DNA of 64,000 nucleotides from an uncultured Kordia sp. (GCF_947496985.1 NZ_CANMEZ010000002.1:496001-560000), one strand, 5' to 3'; positions 26,411 to 36,017 are shown, counted from the stretch's first letter. Numbers and translations: made by a program. The notes: generated by a model from the sequence alone, not told the origin.

Positions 26411-29400
26411 ATGACTTCTTTAAATTTTAAGAAATGGAATACTATCCTAGGATGGGGAGTTTTTCTAATTGCCTTACTAACTTTCAGCTTAACTGTAGAA
26501 CCAACTGCAAGTTATTGGGATTGTACTGAATATATAGCTACAGCAGCCAAACTTCAAGTTGGGCATCCACCAGGCGCTCCTTTTTATCAAATGATGGGTG
26601 CAGTTTTTGCAACTTTTGCTTCAGGACCTGAACAAGTTGCTTTAATGGTCAATTATTTGTCTGTTTTTTCTAGTGCTTTTACAATTCTATTTATGTTTTG
26701 GTCTATTACCAATTTAGTGAAGAAAGTAGCCTTGAAAAAGTTACCGAATCAGGAAGAGGAAGAAGTAGAGTTTACATTTGGAAAACAAATTGCAGTACTT
26801 GGAAGCGGATTGGTTGGTTCATTGGCCTTTACATTTTCAGATAGTTTTTGGTTTAGTGCAGTAGAAGCCGAAGTATATGCTATGGCTGCTTGCCTAATGT
26901 CTGTTTTATTCTGGATGGTATTGCGCTGGTCAGATGAAATGCACAAACCTAGAGGCGATCGTTGGTTAATTTTAATCTCTTTAATGATTGGATTGGCATT
27001 TGGAGTGCATTTAATGGGATTATTAACAATTCCTGCATTAGGAATGATTTATTATTTCAAGAATTATAAAAAAGTTACTCCAAAAGGGTTTGTCCTAGCA
27101 AATATTATCTCTGTTGCTGTTTTATTTTTTGTATTTAAATTTATACCACCAACTACATTGAGTTTTTTCTGGAATATGGAAGTGTTCTTTGTAAATACCT
27201 TTGGAATGCCTTTTAATACAGGTTATTTTATGGCCGCATTATCTTTTATTGCATTTTTCTATTTTGTTTTACAGTATACTAAAAAGAATAATTACCGCTT
27301 ATTAAATACTATCACTCTTTGTTTGGCTTTTATTTTAATGGGATTTTCTACATGGTTAATGATTCCTATTCGTGCAAACTCTGATATTGTAGTTAATGAA
27401 AATCAACCTTCTAATGCACATTTACTTTTAGCTTATTATAATTTAGAACAATATCCTGAAACGCATGTTTTATACGGACCAATGTATACTGATATTTATG
27501 GAGGTTTAGATGCTGAAGAACCATATGTTGACGACAAACCACGTTATGAAAAAGATATTACTTTAGATAAGTATGTAATTGTAAACTCTTGGAAAGGAGC
27601 AAAACAGAATTCAGATAGTAATCACAGAGGTTTTTTACCAAGAATGTGGAGTTCTGATCATGCTGTGAATTATATGGAATATGCTGGTTTACTAGATTTT
27701 GATATTAAACCTCAGTATCGTGGTGATAAACAAATTGTAGACATCATTAACGATTTCAAAACTAGAGCAAATAATGGAGAAATTTATGCAGACGACTTTG
27801 AAAAACATATCAAAAGAATTCGTGATTACATCGATATAAAACCGCCAACTTTTGGACAAAATTTATACTATATGCTCAGTTATCAAATGAGCTATATGTA
27901 TTGGCGCTATTTTATGTGGAATTTTGCAGGTAGACAAGATGATATTCAAGGAAAATTAGACAATCATGGAAATTGGATTAGTGGAATCAATTTTGTTGAT
28001 GAAATACACTTGGGTGCTTCACAAGATAATTTACCTTCTGATGTTTTAAACAACAAAGCAAGAAATACATACTTCTTTTTACCATTAATTTTAGGAATTA
28101 TTGGTTTTGTATTTTTATTATTAAGAGCTCCAAAACAATTTTGGGTATTACTCATATTTTTCCTTTTTACAGGACTAGCCTTAAAAGTATTTTTAAGTGA
28201 ACGACCTTTTGAACCAAGAGAACGTGATTATGCTTTAGTAGGGTCTTTTTATGTATTTGCTATTTGGATAGGTTATGGAGTGTACGCACTTTTCGACACA
28301 CTACGCACATATGTTGATGGAAAAATTGCCGCAGGTGCAGTAACAGCTGTTACCTTATTAGCAGTTCCATTATTAATGGCTTCTCAAAACTGGGATGATC
28401 ATGATAGATCACATCGTTATATGGCACAATCTACCGCAAAAGCTTATTTAAGTTCTATGGAAAAAGACGTTGGCGCTATCGTTTTTACCATTGGTGATAA
28501 TGATTCATTCCCACTTTGGTATGCCCAAAGTGTTGAAGGCTATAGAACTGACGTAAGAACGATCAACACAAGTCTTTTAGGAACCGATTGGTACATTGAT
28601 CAGATGAAAAAGAAAGCGTTTGACAGTGATCCTGTTCCTTCAGAAATGACACATGACAAATACAAACACGGAACTCGTAATTATATTCGTTATCAAGAAC
28701 ATCCTGCTGTTTCAGACAGTACTGTTTGGGAGTTAGATCGATTTATGGATTGGGTTTTAAGTGATCGTAAAGAAACTAAATATGGCTATTTAATAGATAA
28801 TATTTATGAAGTGGAAGATCCTAACATTCCTCAAAGTCAACGAAATATTATTTACTATCCTGTAAATAAAGTTCGTGTTCCTGTAAATAAAGAAAATGCA
28901 GCAAAGTATGTTGATCCAAAAGATCATCATTTAATGGTAGATTATATTGATATAGAATTACCAAAAACTGCATTGTACAAAAACAATCTAATGATGTTAG
29001 ATATCTTAAATCAAAATGATTGGGAACGCCCAATTCACTTTACTGGTGGAAGTTTTGATAAAGCCGAATACATATGGATGAAAGATTATTTACAACTTGA
29101 TGGATTAGTACTGAAGTTAATTCCTATTAAAACTAAAAATGCTAGCGAATATGAATTAGGTCGTGTAAATAGCGAACTAATGTATAAAAATGTAATGATG
29201 TGGGATTGGGGAAATGCTGATAGCGATGCTATTTATCATGATCCTCAAACACGAAGACAAAGTATTTCATACCGATCAAATCTAGCAAAATTAACAGAGC
29301 AACTAATTAGAGAAGGCAAAAACGATAAAGCTGAAGACATTATTGACTTAGCACTTGAAAAAATGCCAATCAAATATTTTGGTTATTATATTTTCACTGA

Positions 29401-29689
29401 GCCTTTTATTGATGGTTATTTCAAAATTGGAAAACCTGAAAAAGGAATTGCTGTTTTTAATGAAGTAAAAGCTAAATACATTGAATATTTAGAATATTAT
29501 AAAAGTGTAAAGCTGAGTCAACAATATGATGACATTGAAGATATTTATCAATATTTAGAAAAGTATAAGAGTCTTGTTAGTATTTTAGATGTAAACGATC
29601 AAAAAGTATTATTAGAGAAAGAAAGAATGCTTTTCCAAGGTTACGTAGAGCAGTTTCGACACCTATTTGGTCCAGAAGATGCTGAATAA
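26411..29689 (+). CDS. DUF2723 (GT117-type) multi-pass membrane protein
   Basis: A 1092-residue membrane protein of the DUF2723 family, related to GT-C glycosyltransferases (protein O-mannosyltransferase-like, GT117). The N-terminal signature is clear: TVEPTASYWDCTEYIATAAKL near residues 28-48 and GHPPGAPFYQM near residue 52. About 12-13 helices lie in two groups (residues 10-330 and 575-680), with a large soluble C-terminal part (690-1092). The lipid-linked donor and the acceptor are unknown. Such proteins are near-universal in Bacteroidota and probably act in surface glycosylation. It is followed 11 bases later by a polysaccharide deacetylase. Confidence 0.9.
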   Translation: MTSLNFKKWNTILGWGVFLIALLTFSLTVEPTASYWDCTEYIATAAKLQVGHPPGAPFYQMMGAVFATFASGPEQVALMVNYLSVFSSAFTILFMFWSITNLVKKVALKKLPNQEEEEVEFTFGKQIAVLGSGLVGSLAFTFSDSFWFSAVEAEVYAMAACLMSVLFWMVLRWSDEMHKPRGDRWLILISLMIGLAFGVHLMGLLTIPALGMIYYFKNYKKVTPKGFVLANIISVAVLFFVFKFIPPTTLSFFWNMEVFFVNTFGMPFNTGYFMAALSFIAFFYFVLQYTKKNNYRLLNTITLCLAFILMGFSTWLMIPIRANSDIVVNENQPSNAHLLLAYYNLEQYPETHVLYGPMYTDIYGGLDAEEPYVDDKPRYEKDITLDKYVIVNSWKGAKQNSDSNHRGFLPRMWSSDHAVNYMEYAGLLDFDIKPQYRGDKQIVDIINDFKTRANNGEIYADDFEKHIKRIRDYIDIKPPTFGQNLYYMLSYQMSYMYWRYFMWNFAGRQDDIQGKLDNHGNWISGINFVDEIHLGASQDNLPSDVLNNKARNTYFFLPLILGIIGFVFLLLRAPKQFWVLLIFFLFTGLALKVFLSERPFEPRERDYALVGSFYVFAIWIGYGVYALFDTLRTYVDGKIAAGAVTAVTLLAVPLLMASQNWDDHDRSHRYMAQSTAKAYLSSMEKDVGAIVFTIGDNDSFPLWYAQSVEGYRTDVRTINTSLLGTDWYIDQMKKKAFDSDPVPSEMTHDKYKHGTRNYIRYQEHPAVSDSTVWELDRFMDWVLSDRKETKYGYLIDNIYEVEDPNIPQSQRNIIYYPVNKVRVPVNKENAAKYVDPKDHHLMVDYIDIELPKTALYKNNLMMLDILNQNDWERPIHFTGGSFDKAEYIWMKDYLQLDGLVLKLIPIKTKNASEYELGRVNSELMYKNVMMWDWGNADSDAIYHDPQTRRQSISYRSNLAKLTEQLIREGKNDKAEDIIDLALEKMPIKYFGYYIFTEPFIDGYFKIGKPEKGIAVFNEVKAKYIEYLEYYKSVKLSQQYDDIEDIYQYLEKYKSLVSILDVNDQKVLLEKERMLFQGYVEQFRHLFGPEDAE

Positions 29690-29700
29690 GATGTATTGAT

Positions 29701-30354
29701 ATGAAATTATACACAGTAAAAACTCCCAAACTAGTGAAATCTTTGTTTCCAAAACTAGTTTGGGAGTTTTCTGTTACTTCCAAAATAATATACCTAACTT
29801 TTGATGATGGACCAATTCCAGAAGTAACACCTTGGGTTTTGCAACAACTTTCCAAATACAATGCAAAAGCCACGTTTTTCTGTATTGGTGATAATGTAGA
29901 AAAGCATCCTGAAATTTTCAATCAATTGATTTCTGAAGGACACAGTATTGGAAATCACACACAACATCATGTAAACGCCTGGAAAGTTTCTAATGATCAA
30001 TATATTTTAGATAGTATACATTGTAATGAAACGTTTAAAAATGCTTTAAATTCCTCCAAAAACACAACTACAAAGCTATTTCGTCCTCCATATGGAAAAA
30101 TAACACCTCATCTCGTAAAGAAACTTCGAGAACTTGATTATAAAATTATCATGTGGAATGTATTGAGTGGAGATTTTGACACCGCATTATCTCCCGAAAA
30201 ATGTTTAGCCAACGTTATTGAGCATACAGAAACAGGAAGCATAGTTGTTTTTCACGACAGCTTAAAAGCACAGAAAAAGATACGCTATGCGCTACCAAAA
30301 GTATTGGCGCACTTTAGCAATAAAGGATATACATTTAAAAGTATTCCTATGTAG
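29701..30354 (+). CDS. polysaccharide deacetylase family protein
   Basis: A 217-residue NodB-homology (carbohydrate esterase 4) protein that removes acetyl groups from N-acetylated glycans using a metal. Motif 1 TFDDGP is near residue 35, motif 2 HSIGNHTQHH near residue 81, motif 3 RPPYGK near residue 126, and the later motifs W.VLSGDFD and VVFHDS follow. The conserved opening VKTPKLVKSLFPKLVW supports the start at 29701, although it contains a strong inverted repeat at 29719-29770. There is no obvious signal peptide. It is probably co-transcribed with the DUF2723 gene. It meets the minus-strand thioredoxin gene with only 2 bases between them. Confidence 0.92.
   Translation: MKLYTVKTPKLVKSLFPKLVWEFSVTSKIIYLTFDDGPIPEVTPWVLQQLSKYNAKATFFCIGDNVEKHPEIFNQLISEGHSIGNHTQHHVNAWKVSNDQYILDSIHCNETFKNALNSSKNTTTKLFRPPYGKITPHLVKKLRELDYKIIMWNVLSGDFDTALSPEKCLANVIEHTETGSIVVFHDSLKAQKKIRYALPKVLAHFSNKGYTFKSIPM
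29719..29770 (+). repeat. 16-bp perfect inverted repeat inside a coding start
   Basis: Arms 29719-29734 and 29755-29770 (AAAACTCCCAAACTAG and its exact complement) with a 20-base loop. It lies in codons 7-24 of the deacetylase and, read on the plus strand, ends in GTTTTCTG like a terminator. It could reduce read-through from the upstream DUF2723 gene or affect translation. Confidence 0.85.
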
Positions 30355-30356
30355 AA

Positions 30357-30653
30357 TTAGACGTGTTCGGTAATTAAACCAATAAGCGTATTAGCATCTT
30401 GCTCTCCACTTTGTCTCCAAACCATTTCTCCACCTTTATAAATCATGAGTGTTGGTAATCCTTTGACACGAAGTGCTTCTGCTAATTCTTTGTTTTTATC
30501 AACGTCTATTTTAATAACTTTGGCGCTATCGCCAATGGCAGCCGCAACATCGCGTAATACGGGATGCATAGCTTTTGACTGCTCATTCCATTCTGTATAA
30601 AAATCTAACAGAATAGGCATATCTGAACTAATTAATTCACCAAATTTTGACAT
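30357..30653 (-). CDS. thioredoxin-fold protein lacking the CxxC active site
   Basis: A 98-residue thioredoxin-fold protein. The usual WCGPC is replaced by WNEQS (near residues 22-26), so no redox cysteines remain, while the cis-proline loop VKGLPTLMIYKGG near residue 68 is kept. It has no signal peptide. Without the cysteines it cannot be a standard disulfide reductase; a binding or chaperone-like role is more likely. It has its own -7 box upstream and ends 2 bases from the convergent deacetylase gene. Confidence 0.88.
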   Translation of the reverse strand: MSKFGELISSDMPILLDFYTEWNEQSKAMHPVLRDVAAAIGDSAKVIKIDVDKNKELAEALRVKGLPTLMIYKGGEMVWRQSGEQDANTLIGLITEHV

Positions 30654-30719
30654 AAGCGAATGTTTTAATTTTTATGGAATTACTATTTTTTTAACGAAAA
30701 ATATAGCAGTTCACTTCTA

Positions 30720-30727
30720 CAAATGTA
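30720..30727 (-). promoter_or_regulatory. candidate promoter of the thioredoxin-like gene, -7 box
   Basis: Minus strand TACATTTG, a perfect TAnnTTTG, 66 bases upstream of the start at 30653. There is no clear -33 element. Confidence 0.4.
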
Positions 30728-30741
30728 CTATTTTCTAGCAA

Positions 30742-32040
30742 TTAAGCTATATTCTTGCGTTTTTTAAGCTCTATTACAGTGATTTCAGGCCATATTCCTA
30801 CACGCCCAGGAAACGCCAACACACCAAATCCACGGTTTACATGCAAGTATTTTCCAGCTTCTTCATACAAGCCTGCCCAACGTGGATATCTATATTTTAC
30901 AGGACTCCATTTAAAGTTTAGAAATGGAATTTCTATTCCAAACTGCATTCCATGTGTATGTCCTGCTAATGTAAGTTGAATCTTTTTTTCGAAATTGATG
31001 ATATTTGTTTCATCAGTAACAACTTCCGGATCTTTCTTTTCTTTTTCACGAATCTCCATTTCTTTATAATCAAAGTGTGAAGGATCATGCGATAGTAAAA
31101 TATTAAATTCTCCATCAACAACATCTTGCGTTGCTTTTTTCAAACTTCCTCTTTTTGGAAAATGACGTGAAGCTCCCCAATTTTCTACACCTAAGATATT
31201 TAATTTTTGACCGTTTCGCTCTAAGGTCCTTTTTTCGTTCAATAATAAATTGAAACCTATATCCTTGTGAACTTTTTCTATTTTTTGATGATTTCCTGCT
31301 ATTTCTTCTTGTGTACGATACGCGTAATATCCGTAATCGTGATTTCCTAAAATAGAATACAAACCGTCTTTCGCTTCCATACGCTTGAAAGTATCAATCC
31401 ACGGATACATTTCTTCTGCAACTGCATTTACAATATCTCCTGTAAACACAATAATGTCACTTTTTTGCTCATTGATTAAATCAACAGCATATTCTATTTT
31501 TTCTTTGTTATCAAAACTTCCCGAATGAATATCTGAAATCTGCGTCAGCGTATAACCATCAAATTCATCTGGCAAATCGTCAAAAAACATTGTATGTCTA
31601 ATTACTCTATAATTGTACTTCCCTTTGAAAATACCATATAGAAAACCTGCAAATGGTATTGCCGCAATTCCTAATGCGAGTTGACTTAAAAATTTTCTTC
31701 TTGAAGGTATTGCTTCTCCAACCGTCATTCCACTGTGTTGAAAGTAATTAAATAAAGAAGCAAAAAATCGGAAGATATCTTCTATGAAAAGGATTGCAAA
31801 TATGAATATTTTTGGAACAATTACTGTAAGTGCTAATCCAATTGCATATCCTGTAGACAAACTAAAACGTCCTTCACGTTGTGTTAAGCTCATTTGATAG
31901 AAAAAGATACCATATACAACTATTGTAAGAACCCAAAATCCTATGAGAATAAATTTATTACTGGTTATAGCACGTATTGAAAAAAACGTATACAGCTCTA
32001 AGATGAGAACAATTATAATTGGGACTAAAAATCTTAACAT
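30742..32040 (-). CDS. membrane-anchored metallophosphoesterase
   Basis: A 432-residue calcineurin-like phosphoesterase. Four hydrophobic helices (residues about 2-20, 30-50, 68-90 and 115-135) precede the catalytic domain. Metal-site motifs are QISDIHSG near residue 168, FTGDIVN near 199, LGNHDYGYY near 233 and AGHTHGMQFG near 362. This arrangement resembles the YkuE/YaeI-type phosphodiesterases that act on lipid phosphates such as UDP-diacylglucosamine-like substrates, but the substrate here is unknown. It stands as a single gene with its own -7 box. Confidence 0.9.
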   Translation of the reverse strand: MLRFLVPIIIVLILELYTFFSIRAITSNKFILIGFWVLTIVVYGIFFYQMSLTQREGRFSLSTGYAIGLALTVIVPKIFIFAILFIEDIFRFFASLFNYFQHSGMTVGEAIPSRRKFLSQLALGIAAIPFAGFLYGIFKGKYNYRVIRHTMFFDDLPDEFDGYTLTQISDIHSGSFDNKEKIEYAVDLINEQKSDIIVFTGDIVNAVAEEMYPWIDTFKRMEAKDGLYSILGNHDYGYYAYRTQEEIAGNHQKIEKVHKDIGFNLLLNEKRTLERNGQKLNILGVENWGASRHFPKRGSLKKATQDVVDGEFNILLSHDPSHFDYKEMEIREKEKKDPEVVTDETNIINFEKKIQLTLAGHTHGMQFGIEIPFLNFKWSPVKYRYPRWAGLYEEAGKYLHVNRGFGVLAFPGRVGIWPEITVIELKKRKNIA

Positions 32041-32054
32041 TTACTAAATTTTAA

Positions 32055-32062
32055 CAAATTTA
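32055..32062 (-). promoter_or_regulatory. candidate metallophosphoesterase promoter, -7 box
   Basis: Minus strand TAAATTTG, a perfect TAnnTTTG, 14 bases before the start at 32040. This would leave almost no leader. Confidence 0.35.
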
Positions 32063-32138
32063 CTTCTTCTATGTAAATTGATTTTACGATTTACAGGAAC
32101 TTTAACACTTTACAGCTTTAGAAATGAGTGTAATTAAA

Positions 32139-32167
32139 AAACTCCCGAATGATTTCGAGAGTTTTTA
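32139..32167 (-). terminator. terminator of cphA
   Basis: Arms AAAACTCCCGAA / TTCGAGAGTTTT. The single mismatch becomes a G-U wobble only in minus-strand RNA, so it serves cphA, which ends 9 bases upstream of it. Confidence 0.8.
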
Positions 32168-32175
32168 AGATGTTG

Positions 32176-34830
32176 TTATTGTAAGTTTGGTATATCATCA
32201 GGCGTAAAATCATATAAATCGTTTGCCTCTTCCTCTTTTAATTTTTTGACTAAATCCAATGCATCAGGAATTACATCACTACACAATACAATAAGTGCGC
32301 CTTTTTCTGCATTTTTTACGGCATGTAGTATCGCTTCTTTTTCTGATGGAATAATGGTTGTTTTCTTATTTGGATCTTTCATTTTGATTCCATCATCCAA
32401 CATTTTGATCAGTTCTTCTTCTGTTTTTCCACGTAAACGCTTGTCTTGACGAATAATTACTTCATCAAACATTTCAGCGGCAATACCTCCCATTTCATTA
32501 TTATCTTCTACACGTCTATCCCCAATTCCTGCAATTATTCCAACTTTCACAGAAGCATTTAAATTATCAACAAACTGTTTTAAAGCTCGCATTCCGGCTG
32601 GATTGTGCGCATAATCGACTAAGATTTGGAAGTTTTTAAATTTGAATAAATTCAAACGTCCTGGCGTTTGCGAAGCCGAAGGAATAAATGTTTCTAAGGC
32701 AACTTTCATGTCATCAATAGAGAATCCTTTTAAGTATGCCGTAATAACTGCTGGCAATACATTTTGAATCATAAATGTAGCTTTTCCGCCAAATGTCAAT
32801 GGAACATTTACCGCTTTAATGACACGCATTTTCCATTCTCCTCTACATAAAGTAATGTATCCATTTTCATAAATTGCTGAAATTCCGCCACGCTTTTGCA
32901 TTGCTTTTATTCGCGGATTATTTTCGTCAAGCGAGAATAACGCCACATTACACTCTACATTTTTACGCATTGCATATACCAAATCGTCATCAGCATTCAA
33001 AATAGCTGTTCCGTCTGGTAAAACTGTTTCTGGAATCACTCCTTTCACTTTTGCTAATTGTTCTATAGTATGAATTCCTTTTAAACCTAAGTGATCGGCT
33101 GCAACATTAGTTACAATTCCGATATCACAATTTTTGAATCCTAAACCGGCTCTTAACAATCCACCTCGTGCACATTCTAATACAGCAAAGTTTACTGTTG
33201 GATCTTTTAGCACAAATTCTGTACTTGCAGGACCAGTACAATCACCCGTCATTAATAAACGGTTTTGAATGTATACACCATCACTAGTTGTATATCCAAC
33301 TCTATAACCTTTCATTTTTGCCATGTGTGCAATCAATCGAGTCGTTGTAGTTTTTCCGTTGGTTCCAGAAATTGCTATAATTGGAATCCGTGATGTTGAT
33401 CCTGGAGGAAATAATTTATCTATTACTGGCGCAGCAACGTTTCTTGGCAATCCTTCTGTTGGCGCCAAGTGCATACGAAATCCTGGACCTGCATTTACTT
33501 CTAATACTGCGCCACCTGTTTTTGATAGTGGCTTACTTATATCTGAAGTCATAACGTCTATTCCGCAAATATCTAAATCAATGATTTTTGATATACGTTC
33601 TGCCATAAACACATTTGCAGGATGCACCATATCGGTTACATCTTCTGCGGTTCCTCCTGTACTTAGGTTTGCAGTATCTTTTAACTCCATTACCTCGTCT
33701 TTTTCTAAGACAGTTTCTAATGTATATCCTTTAGCAGCAATGAGCGTTTGTGTGAGATCATTTACTTTAATCATGGTCAATACTTTTTCATGACCATATC
33801 CTCTGCGTGGATCTTTATTTACCTCATCAATTAATTCTTGAATGGTTGATTTTCCATCTCCAATTACATGCGCAGGTGTTCTTTTGGCAGCAGCTACTAA
33901 TTTATTATTGATTACAAGTAAACGATAATCGTCTCCGGTAATATATTTTTCTACAATTACAGATCGAGATATTTCTTGTGCAGCTTTAAATGCTACTAAT
34001 GCTTCATCATATGTATTTATATCTACTGTAATTCCACGTCCGTGATTTCCATTAATTGGTTTTATCACCAATGGAAAGCCTACATAATCACACGCACCTT
34101 TAAGGCTACGCTCTCTACGAATAATATCTCCACGTGGCACTTCTACTTCTGCTTGTTCGAGTAAATACTTTGTATCTTCTTTATCACAAGCAATTTCAAC
34201 ACCTATATTACTTGTTTCACTCGTTACAGTTGCCTGAATACGCTTTTGATTTGCACCATAACCTAATTGACATAATGAATATTTATTTAAACGAATCCAA
34301 GGAATTCCTCTACTTGCCGCTTCTTCAACAATAGAGCCTGTACTTGGACCCAAACGTGCTTCTTCACGAATTTCTCGCATTTCCTGAATATCTTCTGCCA
34401 AATCATAATCTTCACCAGAAATCAACGCTTCACAGATACGAACTGCGGCTTTTGCTGCATAACGACCTACTTTTTCTTCCATGTATGAGAAAACCACGTT
34501 GTAAACACCTTCTTCCCCATAACCACGTGTTCTTCCAAAACCTGTATCCATTCCTGCCAAGGTTTGAATTTCTAATGCAATATGTTCAATTACATGCCCC
34601 ATCCAAGTTCCGTCATCAACACGCATAAAAAATCCTCCTTCACAACCTTCAGAACATCTGTGTGAATACATGGAGGGAAACATAGCTTTTAATCGATCTC
34701 CAAAACCTTCTACTTTATTGGTTGGATATTCTTCCATCTCTTGCAGATCCAAGACCATTACGATTAATTTATGTCTTCTTATCGACCAATAATTTGGCCC
34801 TCGCATTGCGTTTATACTTCTTATTTCCAT
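32176..34830 (-). CDS. cphA: cyanophycin synthetase
   Basis: An 884-residue enzyme that builds multi-L-arginyl-poly-L-aspartate from Asp and Arg with ATP. The architecture is an N-terminal domain (1-160), an ATP-grasp domain (about 190-470, with VIKPINGNHGRGITVD near residue 255) that adds Asp to the backbone, and a Mur-ligase domain (about 490-870, with ISGTNGKTTTTRL near residue 493 and LVDYAHNPAG near residue 732) that adds Arg side chains. Length is normal for CphA. The gene diverges from cphB 184 bases away, and an isoaspartyl peptidase lies 4 kb beyond cphB, together a storage and breakdown set for nitrogen. Confidence 0.96.
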   Translation of the reverse strand: MEIRSINAMRGPNYWSIRRHKLIVMVLDLQEMEEYPTNKVEGFGDRLKAMFPSMYSHRCSEGCEGGFFMRVDDGTWMGHVIEHIALEIQTLAGMDTGFGRTRGYGEEGVYNVVFSYMEEKVGRYAAKAAVRICEALISGEDYDLAEDIQEMREIREEARLGPSTGSIVEEAASRGIPWIRLNKYSLCQLGYGANQKRIQATVTSETSNIGVEIACDKEDTKYLLEQAEVEVPRGDIIRRERSLKGACDYVGFPLVIKPINGNHGRGITVDINTYDEALVAFKAAQEISRSVIVEKYITGDDYRLLVINNKLVAAAKRTPAHVIGDGKSTIQELIDEVNKDPRRGYGHEKVLTMIKVNDLTQTLIAAKGYTLETVLEKDEVMELKDTANLSTGGTAEDVTDMVHPANVFMAERISKIIDLDICGIDVMTSDISKPLSKTGGAVLEVNAGPGFRMHLAPTEGLPRNVAAPVIDKLFPPGSTSRIPIIAISGTNGKTTTTRLIAHMAKMKGYRVGYTTSDGVYIQNRLLMTGDCTGPASTEFVLKDPTVNFAVLECARGGLLRAGLGFKNCDIGIVTNVAADHLGLKGIHTIEQLAKVKGVIPETVLPDGTAILNADDDLVYAMRKNVECNVALFSLDENNPRIKAMQKRGGISAIYENGYITLCRGEWKMRVIKAVNVPLTFGGKATFMIQNVLPAVITAYLKGFSIDDMKVALETFIPSASQTPGRLNLFKFKNFQILVDYAHNPAGMRALKQFVDNLNASVKVGIIAGIGDRRVEDNNEMGGIAAEMFDEVIIRQDKRLRGKTEEELIKMLDDGIKMKDPNKKTTIIPSEKEAILHAVKNAEKGALIVLCSDVIPDALDLVKKLKEEEANDLYDFTPDDIPNLQ

Positions 34831-34984
34831 GTGCTGTTGGTTTGGTTAATTGACAGATTTGTTTTTTTTAACAAGTCTGATCATAAATATAGAAAAATTT
34901 CACAGATTTCAGACTCCTTTTTAAGATTCTATAGCTGTAGATTAAGATTAGGCTAAAAAAAGGTTAAGAGATAAAAATTTATTT

Positions 34985-34992
34985 TACTTTTG
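34985..34992 (+). promoter_or_regulatory. cphB promoter, -7 box
   Basis: Perfect -7 box TACTTTTG, 22 bases before the start codon. A near-consensus -33 TTA lies at 34964-34966 with an 18-base spacer. Confidence 0.55.
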
Positions 34993-35014
34993 CACTCACA
35001 AAAATCACGATAAC

Positions 35015-35878
35015 ATGCAGCAGATCAAAGGTACATTGATTCCAATAGGAGGAAATGAAGATAAAGGTATTGAGGAAAATGAACAATATACACTAGAATT
35101 TATAGACGAAGGGATTTTATTTCACGTTGTTAAAGAAGCTGGTGGTGTGGATGCAAATATTGTGGTAATTCCAACGGCTTCTAGCATTCCTGTGGAAGTT
35201 GGAGAAAATTATTTAGATGCTTTTGATAAGTTAGGCTGTACAAATGTTACGGTTTTAGATATTAGAAGTAAAGAGGATTCTGAAAAAGACTCTTCTATTG
35301 AATTGATCAAAAATGCAGATTGTATTATGTTTTCTGGCGGAGATCAATCAAAAATTACAAATAAAATTGGAGGCACTCAAATACATGATATTTTAGTAGA
35401 TCGTTACCAAAATGAAGAAGGTTTTGTGATTGCAGGTACAAGCGCTGGTGCAATGGCTATGGCTACTCAAATGATTGCTGGCGGAAGTGCTTCAGAAGCC
35501 TTTATTAAAGGCGCTGTACGTATGTATAAAGGTTTAAATTTGATTCCTGAGCTGATTGTAGACACACATTTTATTCGTAGAGGACGTTTTGGCCGTCAAT
35601 CTGAAGCAGTAGCAAAGTTTCCTAATCTAATCGGAATTGGATTAGCTGAAGATACAGGAATGATTATCAAAAACGGAAACGATTGTACTGTAATTGGTTC
35701 TGGAATGGTGATTGTTTTCGATGGCGCTACACTAACACACAATAATGAAAAAGTATTGAAAGAAGGAACGCCAATGACAATGGCAAATATGACGATTCAT
35801 GTACTTTCAAACGGAGACAAGTTTGATATTAAAAATCGTACGGTTTCTGTTTTACCTATTGAGGCACCTTTTATTTAA
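35015..35878 (+). CDS. cphB: cyanophycinase
   Basis: A 287-residue serine-type exopeptidase (S51 family) that cuts cyanophycin into beta-Asp-Arg dipeptides. The nucleophile elbow GTSAGAMAM is near residue 140, with the family signatures IPIGGNEDKG near residue 12, FSGGDQSKI near residue 109 and DTHFIRRGRFGR near residue 182. No signal peptide is present, so it acts in the cytoplasm on stored polymer. It is divergent from cphA and has its own promoter, which allows opposite control of synthesis and breakdown. Confidence 0.96.
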   Translation: MQQIKGTLIPIGGNEDKGIEENEQYTLEFIDEGILFHVVKEAGGVDANIVVIPTASSIPVEVGENYLDAFDKLGCTNVTVLDIRSKEDSEKDSSIELIKNADCIMFSGGDQSKITNKIGGTQIHDILVDRYQNEEGFVIAGTSAGAMAMATQMIAGGSASEAFIKGAVRMYKGLNLIPELIVDTHFIRRGRFGRQSEAVAKFPNLIGIGLAEDTGMIIKNGNDCTVIGSGMVIVFDGATLTHNNEKVLKEGTPMTMANMTIHVLSNGDKFDIKNRTVSVLPIEAPFI

Positions 35879-36017
35879 TAGATGTTAGACCGCTGCGCTA
35901 TTAGATGTTAGATCGCTGCGCTTTTAGACTTTCTCACTCTTGCTTGATTTTTTTGCTTTCGCTGAATTGTCTTAGATTTAACACGTCATAAAGGAGATGT
36001 TAGATTGCTTCGCTTTT
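35879..36017. repeat. three copies of a short imperfect repeat
   Basis: The unit (T)AGATGTTAGAccGCTgCGCT occurs at 35879-35900, 35902-35923 and 35995-36017 with a few changes. The first two are adjacent. There are no spacers of even length and no cas genes, so it is not a CRISPR array. It looks like a dispersed intergenic repeat family. Confidence 0.7.

Noticed and set aside
26203-26412. A 69-codon minus-strand frame upstream of the DUF2723 gene.
   Set aside because: Its start overlaps the DUF2723 start, its composition is that of random A/T-rich DNA (Asn, Lys, Ile, Leu), and no domain, promoter or terminator supports it.
32176-34830. The ATP-grasp domain of CphA as a graspetide ligase for peptide C.
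   Set aside because: The full CphA architecture with its Mur-ligase half and the adjacent cphB identify a cyanophycin synthetase; its ATP-grasp part adds free amino acids to a polymer.
35879-36017. Possible CRISPR array.
   Set aside because: Only three imperfect short repeats with uneven spacing (1 and 71 bases) and no cas genes.
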